DNA from: CAZMGV01 sp964621525 [NCBI: uncultured bacterium] | GTDB taxonomy: Bacteria; JAGRBM01 | NCBI GenBank assembly: GCA_964621525.1 | Contig: CAZUMS010000007.1 | Span: forward strand, 1 to 64,000 | Length of the DNA: 64,000 nucleotides | Reading direction: 5' to 3' | Part shown: piece after piece, positions 1 through 8,751 of the stretch | Layout: each line of letters opens with the position of its first letter | Numbering within the stretch: the stretch's first letter is position 1 | Made by a program: the position numbers and the translations under genes | Notes under the pieces: model-generated | Databases searched by the model: none | What the model saw: the letters and a program-made list of their open reading frames with translations, nothing else | What the model was told of the DNA's origin: nothing

Positions 1-518
1 CTAATAGTCGCAGGTGAAATCTCGTCCATACTCCAGTAGAGAGTTCCGCAGGCCAGACGAATATCTCCACCTTCAATCAGGAACGCGCCGACAACGCCCG
101 ACTGACCGTCAGGGCCAGAAACTTCCCCATTCAGCGTCCCGTCGTCATTCAGTGTTCCCTCGAATTCGTAGTCCCCGGCGGTAAAGCTGAAGGTGCCGTC
201 GGCGTTCGCGGTGCCAGTCAGATCATAATCGCCCGGGCCATCGGAACCCGTCAGAAGTTCATCGATTTCCAGCGTTCCGCTGATCGAATTGTCCTCACCG
301 ACCTCAATTTCGATCGTGCCGTAGAGCGAAGGGGCCTCCTCGAACGGGGTTTCTGCCGCCGATACCGAATCAGTGGATTCATATCCCTCGATCAGCACGC
401 CACCCGTGTAGGTCCCCGGCGTAAAGGCCGGGTTCGATCCGTCGCTGCTGCAGGCGGCAATCCCGCCTGCGAGAATAACCGAGGAAAGCCCGCGCAAAAT
501 CATCTTGCTGGAAAGCAT
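1..518 (-). CDS. Putative lipoprotein, C-terminus cut by window edge
   Basis: The frame stays open to the left edge, so the stop is missing; 172 codons are visible. I chose the ATG at 518 because an AAGGG sits nine bases upstream. The in-frame ATG at 527 has that AAGGG directly against it. The N-terminus has a short basic/hydrophobic segment ending in a lipobox (IAAC, Cys about 23), so export and lipidation are expected. The rest is rich in Gly, Thr, Asp and Glu and alternates short beta-type segments (DGTFSFTAGDYEF, DGTLNGEVSG), suggesting a small beta-barrel or sandwich. No catalytic motif is visible and I do not recognise the family. It follows the molybdoenzyme gene after about 130 noncoding bases and may be transcribed separately. 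Confidence 0.7.
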   Translation of the reverse strand, partial: MLSSKMILRGLSSVILAGGIAACSSDGSNPAFTPGTYTGGVLIEGYESTDSVSAAETPFEEAPSLYGTIEIEVGEDNSISGTLEIDELLTGSDGPGDYDLTGTANADGTFSFTAGDYEFEGTLNDDGTLNGEVSGPDGQSGVVGAFLIEGGDIRLACGTLYWSMDEISPATI

Positions 519-648
519 GAGTGTCATCCCTTCAATTCAATGGCTCTAAAGCCCTGTATCAGTAAAATATGAAACTGCCCGCCCCGCAAAAGCAACCGCA
601 GGGGGTGGTTATCATGGAGCCTGGTGGTCGACGGGGAGGCCCTCGAAC

Positions 649-2838
649 TTACCCCGCTTCGGCCATCGGCTGCTGGGCACGACGAACCTGCACCGCGATA
701 CCGTTCAGGTGAGCCATCCCGGCGAACCGCTCGAGCGAGTCCGGTCCGTCGGCGGCCAGCAGGTTCGCGTTTGCGCCGGTGGTGTCCTTCGCAATGGACA
801 GGCCTTCGGCCTTCCCATGCCCCCAGCCGTGCGGAAGCGCCACGACTCTCGGCATCATCTCGTCGGTGATCTTGACCGGGGCGGACACCGTCGCCGTCGC
901 CGAACTGATTTCGGCAATATCGCCGTCCTCAAGTTCCGCACGGCGGGCATCCTCGGGATGCATGTACAGGTAATTCGTCTTGCGCTCGCCCTTCACGAAC
1001 TCGCCGATGTTGTGCATCCAGGAGTTATGGGTGAACCGCTCGCGCTTGGAGATCAGCTTGAGCTTGTCGCGGCCCGCCAGTTCGTCGGCATAATCGCGGA
1101 CGAGCTTCCTCGAATCCTCAACAAAGTCCGGCGGTGCGAGATCGACCTTGCCGTCGTCCGTGAGTACCCCCTTACCCAGAAACACGTTCTCGGGATTGGG
1201 CTTCAGCAGGACGCCGTGAGGTTTCCGCCTGAGGTCTCCCGGCGTCACCTGACGGGAAGCCAGCACGAGCGCGTTCATCGACAATTCTGGCTTGAAGCCG
1301 ATCCGGTCTCCCACGAACGGGATTTTCGAGACGAGCCGGTTCAGGTTGAAATACCCCTGCGCCGGTTTCACGCCGAAAATGTCGATGCCGCAGGCGCGGG
1401 CCAGCTCCGTATAGATCCACCATTCATCCCGCTGCTCGCCGTCCGGCTTTACAACGGCATCGGTCCACTGGAGGTACGGAATCGGCTGGAACCCGTTCGC
1501 GGGCATGGGCAGGTCAGGCCGCTCGAAGAACGAGAGCCCCGGCAGGATGTAGTGGGCGAGGTTGCCGGTCTCGTTCCGGAACATGTCGACCGAGACGATC
1601 AGTTCAAGCTTCTTCAGGGCTTCTTCCATGCGGGCGCCGTTCGGACACGACAGCAGCGGATTGCCGGCCGAAACGAACAGGGCCCGGATCTGCCCCTTCC
1701 CGGGCGTCAGGATCTCATCAGGCAGGATTCCCGCCGGGTAACTGTCCATGACCGGCTCGAAGCCGCCGATGCGCGAACGCCGCCGGCTGGGCTTTCCGAC
1801 CCCGGCCATCTTGCCGAGCTTCGGCAGGTCCACGAGACCCTTAGAGACCAGCATGCCGCCCCGCTTGTCGAGGTTCCCCGACACGGCGTTAATCGTATTG
1901 AGGACCCAGTAGGCGAGCGTGGAGTTCGCCGCCATATTGAGCCCCGTGGAGCAATAGAGCGCCGCGCCTTTCGCCGTGCGGTAGGCACGGACGACCTCCC
2001 GGAGTTTTTCCGCCGGGATCCCGGTGATCTTCTCCGTCTGCTCGGCCGGCCACTGCTTCGCGATCCGCTCGGCGGCCTCGTAGTTCTTCATATATTTGCG
2101 GACCTTGGCCTGGTCCACGCCACCGGTGGCGATCAGTTCGTTCAGGAACGACAGCAGGAAAAAGACATCCGTATCGGGCCGGATGAACACCTGCTCGCCG
2201 AGGTTCCGGGCCGACTCGGTCTTGCGCGGATTGATCCAGAATACCCTGCCACCCCGTTGCTCCACCGCCTTGATGCGTTCGATGGCCCTCGGCATGCTCA
2301 CGAAACTCATCTGCGAAATGGCCGGATTGGAGCCGACGATGATCGTGCATTCCGAGGCGTCTACGTCCGGGATCGGCTGAATGGCCGGGGAACCGTACAT
2401 CCGGGTCGTCACGGCGAACTTGTTGTTGCAGTCCTGCGAACCGGCGGAAAAAAAGTTCTTGCTCCCGATCCCGGCAAGGAACCCCTGTGAAAAGACGGGG
2501 TGTGTACCACTGAAGGCGGCCGGATTACCCATGTACATGGCGATGGACGACGGCCCATGCGTCTTGCGGAGCGCCTTCACTTTCTCACCGATCTCGGCAA
2601 ACGCACGGTCCCAGGTGATGCGGACCCACTGGTTGCCCACGCGCTTCATGGGGTGACGGATCCGGTCGGGAGAGTGGTGAACCTCGCCGAACTTGATCCC
2701 CTTGATGCAGACGTAACCCTGCGTGACCACATGATCGCGGTCTGGCTCCACCTTTACGATACGGTTGTCCTCGACGGTGACTTCAAGACCGCAGGCGGCT
2801 TCACAGATGCGGCAGAAGGTAGTTTTGGTTTCAGCCAT
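649..2838 (-). CDS. Molybdopterin-dependent oxidoreductase (formate dehydrogenase/nitrate reductase superfamily)
   Basis: The 729-aa protein belongs to the Mo/W-bis-MGD oxidoreductase family. It starts with a 4Fe-4S motif formed by Cys9, Cys12, Cys16 and Cys44, followed by the molybdopterin domains (for example GNPLLSCPNGARMEEAL) and a C-terminal dinucleotide-binding domain (PHGWGHGKAEGLS). Cys137, in SAGSQDCNNKF, sits where formate dehydrogenases and Nap-type nitrate reductases carry their Sec/Cys metal ligand and is the best candidate for the Mo ligand. There is no Tat signal, so the enzyme is probably cytoplasmic. No electron-transfer partner (ferredoxin-like, flavin or cytochrome subunit) is encoded nearby, and the substrate cannot be told. 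A perfect palindrome lies about 40 bases before the start codon. Confidence 0.9.
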   Translation of the reverse strand: MAETKTTFCRICEAACGLEVTVEDNRIVKVEPDRDHVVTQGYVCIKGIKFGEVHHSPDRIRHPMKRVGNQWVRITWDRAFAEIGEKVKALRKTHGPSSIAMYMGNPAAFSGTHPVFSQGFLAGIGSKNFFSAGSQDCNNKFAVTTRMYGSPAIQPIPDVDASECTIIVGSNPAISQMSFVSMPRAIERIKAVEQRGGRVFWINPRKTESARNLGEQVFIRPDTDVFFLLSFLNELIATGGVDQAKVRKYMKNYEAAERIAKQWPAEQTEKITGIPAEKLREVVRAYRTAKGAALYCSTGLNMAANSTLAYWVLNTINAVSGNLDKRGGMLVSKGLVDLPKLGKMAGVGKPSRRRSRIGGFEPVMDSYPAGILPDEILTPGKGQIRALFVSAGNPLLSCPNGARMEEALKKLELIVSVDMFRNETGNLAHYILPGLSFFERPDLPMPANGFQPIPYLQWTDAVVKPDGEQRDEWWIYTELARACGIDIFGVKPAQGYFNLNRLVSKIPFVGDRIGFKPELSMNALVLASRQVTPGDLRRKPHGVLLKPNPENVFLGKGVLTDDGKVDLAPPDFVEDSRKLVRDYADELAGRDKLKLISKRERFTHNSWMHNIGEFVKGERKTNYLYMHPEDARRAELEDGDIAEISSATATVSAPVKITDEMMPRVVALPHGWGHGKAEGLSIAKDTTGANANLLAADGPDSLERFAGMAHLNGIAVQVRRAQQPMAEAG

Positions 2839-2878
2839 AACAGTGCTCCCCGGAACAAGAATCTGATCACTTCATAAA

Positions 2879-2892
2879 TGACGCGCGCGTCA
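2879..2892. promoter_or_regulatory. Perfect 14-bp palindrome, candidate operator
   Basis: TGACGCGCGCGTCA is a perfect palindrome centred about 47 bases upstream of the molybdoenzyme start codon, in a 158-bp noncoding gap. The size and symmetry suit a dimeric repressor of TetR or GntR type, but no such regulator is encoded nearby. This is inference from symmetry and position only. Confidence 0.4.
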
Positions 2893-2996
2893 GTCTACAG
2901 AGATGCCTGCCCCGGCACAAGCGAAAACAGGCGCCTCAAGGGGCATCCCGCCGGATGAGTCAGATCGAGGGAAATGTCTCTAAATTGGCGGGCCGC

Positions 2997-3827
2997 TCAG
3001 GCCACGTTCAAAAGGGTTTCGCGCGGCGCGACGAGCCGGATCAGGGTAATCTCGCTCGGGCAGTCACGGCGCCAGGGGACCGCCGTGTAGCCGAGGCCGC
3101 GGTTCACGTAGAGCTTCGAATGGTGCGGCTTTACCGGTGTGGGGCGAGTGAAACGGCCCCGGTCATAGGGTCCCAGCACATTGGCGATGTGCAACCGGCG
3201 GCCGGTCGGGAGCTCGAGCGAGAGCTGGCCGCCGTGGGTGTGGCCCGAAAGCTGAAGGTCGAACCCAAGTTTCGCCGCCACCGGGAAAGCATCCGGCCGG
3301 TGCGACAGAAGGACATGATACCGGGCAGGATCAAGCCCGCCCCGGGCGAACTCCGTAAGTTTCGGGTAGTCGTGAACGTCAGACAGCGCGGTCATCGGGT
3401 CGTCGATACCCCACACCGTGAGACCCGGCAGCGCATCCGACTCCCACTTCTCGCCGCGCAGAACGACCGCATGGGTTTTCTGCCGGTAAAGTTTTGTCAG
3501 CCGGTTAGGACCGAAATAGAAATCATGATTGCCGAGAATCGCAATCGTCGCCACGCGGGGGTTCAGGTTGTCGAACGGTTCGATATAGTCCGGCTCGTAA
3601 ATCCGGTTCCAGTCCATGGCGTCGCCGGTAATGACGACAAGATCCGGCCGCAGGGCATTGATACGCTCGATGTTCTCCGCCCACTGCTCCGCCCGGTGGT
3701 AACGGCCGATGTGCAGGTCGGAAATCTGGACGATCTTCGTACCGTGAAGCCGGGTGAGATGGGCCGGCAGATCCTCGTAGACTTCGTCGATATGGGCCGG
3801 ATCGGTATGGCGCTGCCAGAGGCTCAT
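2997..3827 (-). CDS. Calcineurin-like metallophosphoesterase
   Basis: This 276-aa protein carries the full set of binuclear-metal phosphoesterase motifs: DLHIG (Asp37, His39), TGDAMD (Asp69), GNHDF (Asn100, His101), SHRPDAF (His176) and SGHTHGGQ (His196, His198). This pattern is typical of the YaeI/YkuE group, some of which act on lipid A precursors or membrane phospholipids. It lacks the N-terminal membrane segment or Tat signal that many of those have, so it is probably cytoplasmic or loosely membrane-associated. The specific substrate is unknown. It is monocistronic by appearance: a hairpin separates it from hsp20 and a 158-bp gap from the molybdoenzyme gene. Confidence 0.9.
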   Translation of the reverse strand: MSLWQRHTDPAHIDEVYEDLPAHLTRLHGTKIVQISDLHIGRYHRAEQWAENIERINALRPDLVVITGDAMDWNRIYEPDYIEPFDNLNPRVATIAILGNHDFYFGPNRLTKLYRQKTHAVVLRGEKWESDALPGLTVWGIDDPMTALSDVHDYPKLTEFARGGLDPARYHVLLSHRPDAFPVAAKLGFDLQLSGHTHGGQLSLELPTGRRLHIANVLGPYDRGRFTRPTPVKPHHSKLYVNRGLGYTAVPWRRDCPSEITLIRLVAPRETLLNVA

Positions 3828-3896
3828 TCGGACTCCAGTGTAGGCCGCACGGCGGACCGTTCAAAAACGGGTTGTCCCCATGCCCGGCAAAGGGGT

Positions 3897-3924
3897 GCCC
3901 CCGCTCCGTTTCCGGAGCGGGGGC
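3897..3924 (-). terminator. Strong hairpin downstream of hsp20
   Basis: A perfect 12-bp GC-rich stem (3897-3908 with 3913-3924) closes a TTTC loop 40 bases after the hsp20 stop codon. Read on the minus strand it is followed by ACCCCTTT, a weak T tract, so it may work as an intrinsic terminator or as a 3'-end stabiliser. Confidence 0.5.
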
Positions 3925-3963
3925 GTTCAGGGGGAGGGAACAATTCTGCCGTCAAGGCCTGCG

Positions 3964-4389
3964 TTAGTTCGCCTTGATGTCAATACGCTTCGGCTTGTCG
4001 GCCTCGCGCTTGGGGAGCGTCAGGGTGAGTACGCCGTCCTTCACCTTGGCTTCGACCTTCCCGTTGTCGATCTGGTACGGAAGCGTCACCGTACGGCTGA
4101 ACTTGCCCAGGCTCCGCTCGCGGCGCACGTAATTATCCTTCTTCTCCTCGGATTCGGCCTTGCGCTCGCCGGCGACGTACACCGTGTCGCCTTCCACCGA
4201 AATCTCGAGATCCCCGGCCGGAACCCCCGGCACATCCATCTTCAGCACGTAGCCGTCAGCGGTCTCCACGGCGTCGATCGCCGGAACCGCCGTCGAAACG
4301 GCCGATGATGCGAAATCGCCGAAAAAGCGGTCGAAATCCTGCCACGGGTTGCGGGCCTCGTAAGGCACCAGTCCTGAACGAAACAGCAT
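3964..4389 (-). CDS. Small heat-shock protein, Hsp20/alpha-crystallin family
   Basis: The 141-aa protein has the usual Hsp20 architecture. A short Phe/Trp-rich N-terminal arm (PWQDFDRFFGDF) is followed by an alpha-crystallin domain from about residue 38. That domain contains DVPGVPAGDLEISVEGDTV, the GKFSRTVTLP strand and the hallmark VKDGVLTLTLPK. A short basic tail (KPKRIDIKAN) follows. It acts as an ATP-independent holdase for unfolding proteins in the cytoplasm. The start is backed by AAAGGAG seven to eight bases upstream. A TTGACA-like element lies roughly 100 bases upstream, but I found no convincing sigma-32 -10 element, so heat-shock control is not shown by sequence. Confidence 0.95.
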   Translation of the reverse strand: MLFRSGLVPYEARNPWQDFDRFFGDFASSAVSTAVPAIDAVETADGYVLKMDVPGVPAGDLEISVEGDTVYVAGERKAESEEKKDNYVRRERSLGKFSRTVTLPYQIDNGKVEAKVKDGVLTLTLPKREADKPKRIDIKAN

Positions 4390-4582
4390 ATGAATACTCC
4401 TTTAATCCTGTCTGACCGGCGGCCCTCCGCCGGGTTTCTGCCGCCAGTCCGCGGCGCACCGCTCATCTGTGTCCGCCCGGAAAGTTGTCAAGGGGCCGGA
4501 TGCCGCTTCGGACAAAGATGAACGGAGTTTCACCGCCAGGATTGACGGCATGGGAGGCGTGGTTAGTTTCCGGGAAGCCCGG

Positions 4583-4613
4583 AAAAGAAACGGGCGGCCC
4601 TGAAGGCCGCCCG
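4583..4613 (-). terminator. Intrinsic terminator of the aminotransferase gene
   Basis: A 9-bp perfect stem (4591-4599 with 4605-4613, loop CTGAA) lies 23 bases after the aminotransferase stop. On the minus strand it is followed by TTTCTTTTCC, the expected U-rich tract. Confidence 0.8.
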
Positions 4614-4635
4614 CTCCAGCTGTTTTCGGCGAATC

Positions 4636-5841
4636 TTATTTCAGGGTCTTTGCCGCGGCTTCGATGCGGTCCAGGCCCTTCGTGATCGCTTCCATCGAGG
4701 TCGCATACGACAGCCGCATGAATCCTTCGGCGCCGAACGGCCCGCCCGGAACCACCGCGACATTGTGCTCCTCGATCAGCCAGCCGGCGACGTCGATCGA
4801 GTTCGCCAGCGTCTTGCCGGCAGGGGTCTTCTTGCCGAGCAGTCCCTTGATGTTGGGGAATGCGTAGAAGGCCCCCTTCGGCGTAAAGCAGGAGATGCCG
4901 GGGATCGAGTTCAGGCGGCCGACGATATATTTGCGCCGCTTGTCGAACTCCGCCACCCAGCCGGTCAGGAACGAGTGGTCGCCGTTCAGCGCCGCGACGG
5001 AAGCCGCCTGCGCGATCGACGTCGGGTTCGAGGTCGACTGTCCCTGGATCGTGTCCATGGCGGCGGTGAGCGCCTTCGGGGCGGCCGTAAATCCAATGCG
5101 CCAGCCGGTCATCGAGTAGGCCTTGCTCATGCCGTTGCAGATCACCGTGCGCTCGCGCCAGGCGGGCGAGATCGTGGCGATCGAGAAGAACGCCATGCCG
5201 TCGTAGGTCAGTTTCTCGTAGATGTCGTCAGAAACCACCCAGATATCCGAGTGCTTTTCCAGCACGGCGGCGAGGGCGCGGATCTGGGCTTCCGTGTACA
5301 TGCCGCCCGTCGGGTTGGACGGCGAGTTCAGCACGAATATCTTCGTCTTCGGCGTGATCGCCTTTTCGAGTTCCTGCGGCGTCATGCAGAAGCCGTTCGA
5401 CTCCTGCGTCTCGACGCATACCGGGGTGCCGCCGCAGAAGGCCACCATTTCGGGGTAGCTCACCCAGTAGGGAGCCGGGATGATGACCTCCTCGCCCTCC
5501 TCGATCAGCGCCATGAAGATGTTGAACAGGCTGTGTTTGCCGCCCACGGATACAAGGATTTCCCCCGGCGTGAACTCCAGCCTGTAGTCGCGCTTGAACT
5601 TGGCGACGATGGCTTCCTTCAGCTCTTTCGTGCCGCCCACGGGCGTGTATTTCGTCTGGCCCTTGTCGAGCGCCGTCTTGGCCGCGTTCTTGATGTGGTC
5701 GGGCGTGTCGAAGTCCGGTTCACCGGCGCCGAAGCCGACGACATCGATCCCCTTGGCCTTCAGCTCATTCGCTTTCGCCGTAATGGCGAGGGTAGCCGAG
5801 GGCTGGATCTTGTGGTTGCGGGAAGCGAGCTTGAGCTTCAT
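4636..5841 (-). CDS. Pyridoxal-phosphate aminotransferase, aspartate aminotransferase type (class I fold)
   Basis: The 401-aa enzyme transfers an amino group between an amino acid and a 2-oxo acid, most likely aspartate/2-oxoglutarate. Fold-type I signatures are present: GAGEPDFDTP near residue 39, the substrate-side Tyr/Trp region APYWVSYPEM, SPSNPTGG near 173, DDIYEKLTYDG, and the PLP Schiff-base lysine Lys240 in NGMSKAYSMTGWRIG. A C-terminal Arg (FMRLSYATS) would bind the substrate carboxylate. The frame stays open upstream into coaD, but the ATG at 5841 matches the family N-terminus (MKLKLASRNHKIQPSATLAI) and has a GGAG nine bases before it. Aromatic-amino-acid or prephenate specificity cannot be excluded. 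Confidence 0.93.
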   Translation of the reverse strand: MKLKLASRNHKIQPSATLAITAKANELKAKGIDVVGFGAGEPDFDTPDHIKNAAKTALDKGQTKYTPVGGTKELKEAIVAKFKRDYRLEFTPGEILVSVGGKHSLFNIFMALIEEGEEVIIPAPYWVSYPEMVAFCGGTPVCVETQESNGFCMTPQELEKAITPKTKIFVLNSPSNPTGGMYTEAQIRALAAVLEKHSDIWVVSDDIYEKLTYDGMAFFSIATISPAWRERTVICNGMSKAYSMTGWRIGFTAAPKALTAAMDTIQGQSTSNPTSIAQAASVAALNGDHSFLTGWVAEFDKRRKYIVGRLNSIPGISCFTPKGAFYAFPNIKGLLGKKTPAGKTLANSIDVAGWLIEEHNVAVVPGGPFGAEGFMRLSYATSMEAITKGLDRIEAAAKTLK

Positions 5842-5929
5842 GGGGACTCCGTTGCCACCGGCCCGTCGGGGCCCGGTTGGGAGCCCTTCCCTAGCCGGTA
5901 GGGAAGTTCCGCTCAAGAAGGGAGAATGG

Positions 5930-6412
5930 TCAGTTTTTCCGCAATTTTGCCCGGAGCTGTTTCTCGACACTTTCGGGGATCATGCCGTGGGTCTCTCCGC
6001 CGAGCTTGACGATCTCCTTGATGAGCGTGCTGGAGAGGTGGGAGTAGCGGCTATCGGTCACCATGAACAGGGTTTCGGTCTCAGGGCGCATCTGCTTGTT
6101 GGAGAGCGCCATCTGGAACTCGTACTCGAAGTCGGAGAACGACCGGACGCCACGGATGATGATGGTCGCTCCGCGTTTGGCCATGAAGTCCACGAGCAGG
6201 CCGTCAAAGAGTTCGACCGAGACGTTGCCCAGTGGCTTCACAAGCTCGCCGACCATCGTCACCCGCTCCTGCGGCGTGAAGACCGCATTTTTCGAGGTGT
6301 TGTTCGCGATCGTGATAATGAGCTTTTCGGCGACCCGGGAGGCCCGCTCGATGACGTTCAGGTGTCCGTTGGTCGGCGGATCAAAGGATCCCGCGTAGAC
6401 GGCGGTTTTCAA
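5930..6412 (-). CDS. coaD: Phosphopantetheine adenylyltransferase
   Basis: This 160-aa enzyme makes dephospho-CoA from 4'-phosphopantetheine and ATP, the fourth step of coenzyme A synthesis. It has the nucleotidyltransferase motif GSFDPPTNGH at residues 8-17, the RGVRSFSDFEYE segment and the C-terminal YSHLSSTLIKEI (ISSTxIRE-type) motif. Length and order match the bacterial family exactly. Its start overlaps the rsmD stop by four bases (ATGA), so the two are translationally coupled, a pairing common across bacteria. Confidence 0.97.
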   Translation of the reverse strand: MKTAVYAGSFDPPTNGHLNVIERASRVAEKLIITIANNTSKNAVFTPQERVTMVGELVKPLGNVSVELFDGLLVDFMAKRGATIIIRGVRSFSDFEYEFQMALSNKQMRPETETLFMVTDSRYSHLSSTLIKEIVKLGGETHGMIPESVEKQLRAKLRKN

Positions 6413-7005
6413 GGCGTTATGCCCTCCCCCGGCTTCACCTCGTACACTGTCACGCCGGTATCGCCCCAGGCGTGCGTGGATACGGGCACAAGCCTTCCGG
6501 CCGCTGCGCCGGCATCCGGAGGGTGTTTCTGCGGATGCTCGATCACAACGACCGAACCGGGCGGAATGCTAACTGACGAACTCGTCAAGGCAAGGAGTTC
6601 GCTGTAATCGGTGCCCGTATAGGGGGGATCGGCGAACACAAGGAGACTACCGCCGGACGGCGCCTTCCGGAGGTATTGAACGACCCTCAGCGGTTCCAGG
6701 ACTGCCCGGTCATCCACGCCGAGGGACCGGATGTTCCCGAGAATCGTCCGCTGGGCATCCCGGTCGGATTCCACAAATATCGCCCGCGGAACGCCCCGGG
6801 ATAAGGCCTCAAGACCGAGTGCTCCGCTTCCCGCATAAAGGTCCAGAGCAGCGGAGAAGCTCTCCCAGCTACGGCCGGTCTTCGCAAACAGGCTGGTCAG
6901 TACGTTGAACACCGCCCCCCGGACCTTGTCCGAAGTCGGCCGTGTGCGCCCGGACGCGGGGGCACTCAGGGGCCGGGAGCGGAATTCGCCGGCGACAATA
7001 CGCAT
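6409..7005 (-). CDS. rsmD: 16S rRNA (guanine-N2)-methyltransferase RsmD
   Basis: The 198-aa protein is the SAM-dependent methyltransferase that modifies G966 (E. coli numbering) of 16S rRNA. The N-terminus MRIVAGEFRSRPL and the TRPTSDKVRGAVFN segment are diagnostic. The SAM-binding loop is DLYAGSGALGLEALSRG near residue 55, and the catalytic motif IV is ADPPY near residue 125. It overlaps coaD by four bases. A GC-rich hairpin separates it from ftsZ 61 bases upstream, so the pair may be partly uncoupled from the dcw transcript. Confidence 0.95.
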   Translation of the reverse strand: MRIVAGEFRSRPLSAPASGRTRPTSDKVRGAVFNVLTSLFAKTGRSWESFSAALDLYAGSGALGLEALSRGVPRAIFVESDRDAQRTILGNIRSLGVDDRAVLEPLRVVQYLRKAPSGGSLLVFADPPYTGTDYSELLALTSSSVSIPPGSVVVIEHPQKHPPDAGAAAGRLVPVSTHAWGDTGVTVYEVKPGEGITP

Positions 7006-7024
7006 GAGAAGGGTCCCCGCAGGG

Positions 7025-7056
7025 GGCCTCCGCCCCGCCAGAGCGGGACGGAGGCC
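7025..7056 (-). terminator. Hairpin between ftsZ and rsmD
   Basis: A 14-bp stem with one mismatch (7025-7038 with 7043-7056) begins ten bases after the ftsZ stop. No T-rich tract follows on the minus strand, so it may be a weak terminator or a processing/stability element at the end of the dcw operon. Confidence 0.4.
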
Positions 7057-7066
7057 ATGATAGCGG

Positions 7067-8629
7067 TTAGTCCTTCAGGTGCGCGTTGCGGCGCAGGAAC
7101 GTCGGGACTTCCAGGTTCCCGAGTTCCGTCGAGGGGTTCGAGAACCGGCGCCGTCCCGTCACCGAACCGCCCGGCGGGCTGGACTGTGCCGGGGACGCCA
7201 CGCGGGTCTGGGTCGAATCCAGATCCTTCGAGGTGTCCTCGAACAGGTTCGCCGCTTCTCGGGGGTTCGGGGTCATGCGGGTCATCTCGCCATTCGGCAT
7301 CGTCACGCGGATCGAGGCCGGGGGGGGCGGCGTCGTCATCACCGTGGCGGCCGGGTTTGCGCCGGTCCAGGCGGGCCCCTGCGCCGGGTACACCCGCTGG
7401 CCGCGATCCACGGCCGGAATCGGTGCCGTGAGGCGCTGGCCCGGCTGGACCTGGGGCTGCACGGCGGCAGCCGTCTGGAAGCCGGTCGCCACGACCGTCA
7501 CCCGGACATGTTCGCCCATCGATTCGTCGATCACCGCACCAACGATGATGTTGGCGTCCTCGTGAGCGGCCTTCTGGATCAGCGAGGTCGCCTCGTCCAG
7601 TTCGGCGAGCGCGAAGTCCGACGAACCCGTCACGTTGATCAGTACGCCCATGGCACCGTGAATCGACACTTCGTCGAGCAGCGGCGAGTTCACCGCCATC
7701 CGGGCGGCCTCGACCGCACGGTTCTCGCCCTTGGCCATGCCCGTGCCCATGAGCGCGAGGCCAGCTCCACTCATGATCGTCCGCACGTCGGCGAAGTCCA
7801 CGTTCACGAGGCCGCTTTCGGTCACGATGTCGGCGATACCTTTCACGGCCTGGCCGAGCACCTCGTCCGCCTTCATGAAGGCCGCCTTCATTGTCATCTT
7901 GTTCCCTGCCAGCGCGAGGAGCCGGGAGTTCGGGATTGTCACGAGCGCGTCGACGGCCTGCCGGAGCTCGGCGATGCCGGCCTCGGCGTTCCTGGCACGC
8001 GGACGGCCCTCGAACGGGAATGGGCGGGTCACGACGCCCACGGTGAGAGCCCCGCACTCACGCGCGATCTGGGCGATCACCGGAGCGGCCCCCGTACCTG
8101 TACCGCCGCCCATCCCGGCGGTGACGAACACCATGTCGGCTCCCTGGAGCGCCTCGCGGATCCGCTCGCGGTCCTCGAGGGCCGCCTGGCGGCCCATGTC
8201 GGGCCGCGCACCCGCACCCAGGCCCCGCGTGCAGTCCCGGCCGATTTGCACCTTGACCTTCGGCATCGAACGTTCGAGCGCCTGGAGGTCCGTATTGGCG
8301 CTAATGAAATCGACGCTGTGGACCATCTCCGCGGCGATCATGGAGTTCACGGCGTTGCAGCCGGCTCCGCCCACACCGATCACCTTGATGCTGACCTGGT
8401 GCGAGGTCTGCGGTATTTCATCGAACTGGAACGAGCGGGCGGGCGCGACGGAAGCGACCGTCACCGGCTCCTCCGGCGCGTGCATCCCGTCCATGAGGGC
8501 TTCCGGACTCTGGATGCCGTCGTCGATCACCTCAACCTCGTCGTATTCCTCGCCCTCGGGGCGCGGAAAATCGAGGCTCAGGTTCCCCGGTGATCCTTCT
8601 TCGTCCTCAAACTTGAATTTCTCCTTCAT
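7067..8629 (-). CDS. ftsZ: Cell division GTPase FtsZ with long N-terminal extension
   Basis: FtsZ is the tubulin-like GTPase that forms the cytokinetic ring. The 520-aa protein is longer than usual (about 380-400). The GTPase domain starts only near residue 81 ([15 protein letters not shown]). The GGGTGTG signature is at 174-180 and the T7 loop NVDFADV at 276-282. A Pro/Thr-rich linker of roughly 90 residues leads to the conserved C-terminal peptide LEVPTFLRR that binds FtsA. The first 80 residues are an acidic, probably disordered extension ([19 protein letters not shown]). The ATG at 8629 is chosen because the extension is in frame and has a GAGAAG-type site upstream; an internal ATG at codon 46 is possible but has no better support. 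It is the last gene of the dcw cluster. Confidence 0.96.
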   Translation of the reverse strand: MKEKFKFEDEEGSPGNLSLDFPRPEGEEYDEVEVIDDGIQSPEALMDGMHAPEEPVTVASVAPARSFQFDEIPQTSHQVSIKVIGVGGAGCNAVNSMIAAEMVHSVDFISANTDLQALERSMPKVKVQIGRDCTRGLGAGARPDMGRQAALEDRERIREALQGADMVFVTAGMGGGTGTGAAPVIAQIARECGALTVGVVTRPFPFEGRPRARNAEAGIAELRQAVDALVTIPNSRLLALAGNKMTMKAAFMKADEVLGQAVKGIADIVTESGLVNVDFADVRTIMSGAGLALMGTGMAKGENRAVEAARMAVNSPLLDEVSIHGAMGVLINVTGSSDFALAELDEATSLIQKAAHEDANIIVGAVIDESMGEHVRVTVVATGFQTAAAVQPQVQPGQRLTAPIPAVDRGQRVYPAQGPAWTGANPAATVMTTPPPPASIRVTMPNGEMTRMTPNPREAANLFEDTSKDLDSTQTRVASPAQSSPPGGSVTGRRRFSNPSTELGNLEVPTFLRRNAHLKD

Positions 8630-8751
8630 GACTTCTCGCTTATCTCCCTGCGTCCGGCTTGGCTGTATGGGCGCCGGACAGGCCCGCCCTCGGATATCTC
8701 CCCCGCCCGTCCGCGAACCCCCCGGTCCGCCTTCGGGCGATAAAGAACGTT

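Noticed and set aside
4390-4635. Possible heat-shock promoter before hsp20
   Set aside because: A CTTGACA-type -35 is present but no CCCCAT-like or TATAAT-like -10 follows at proper distance.
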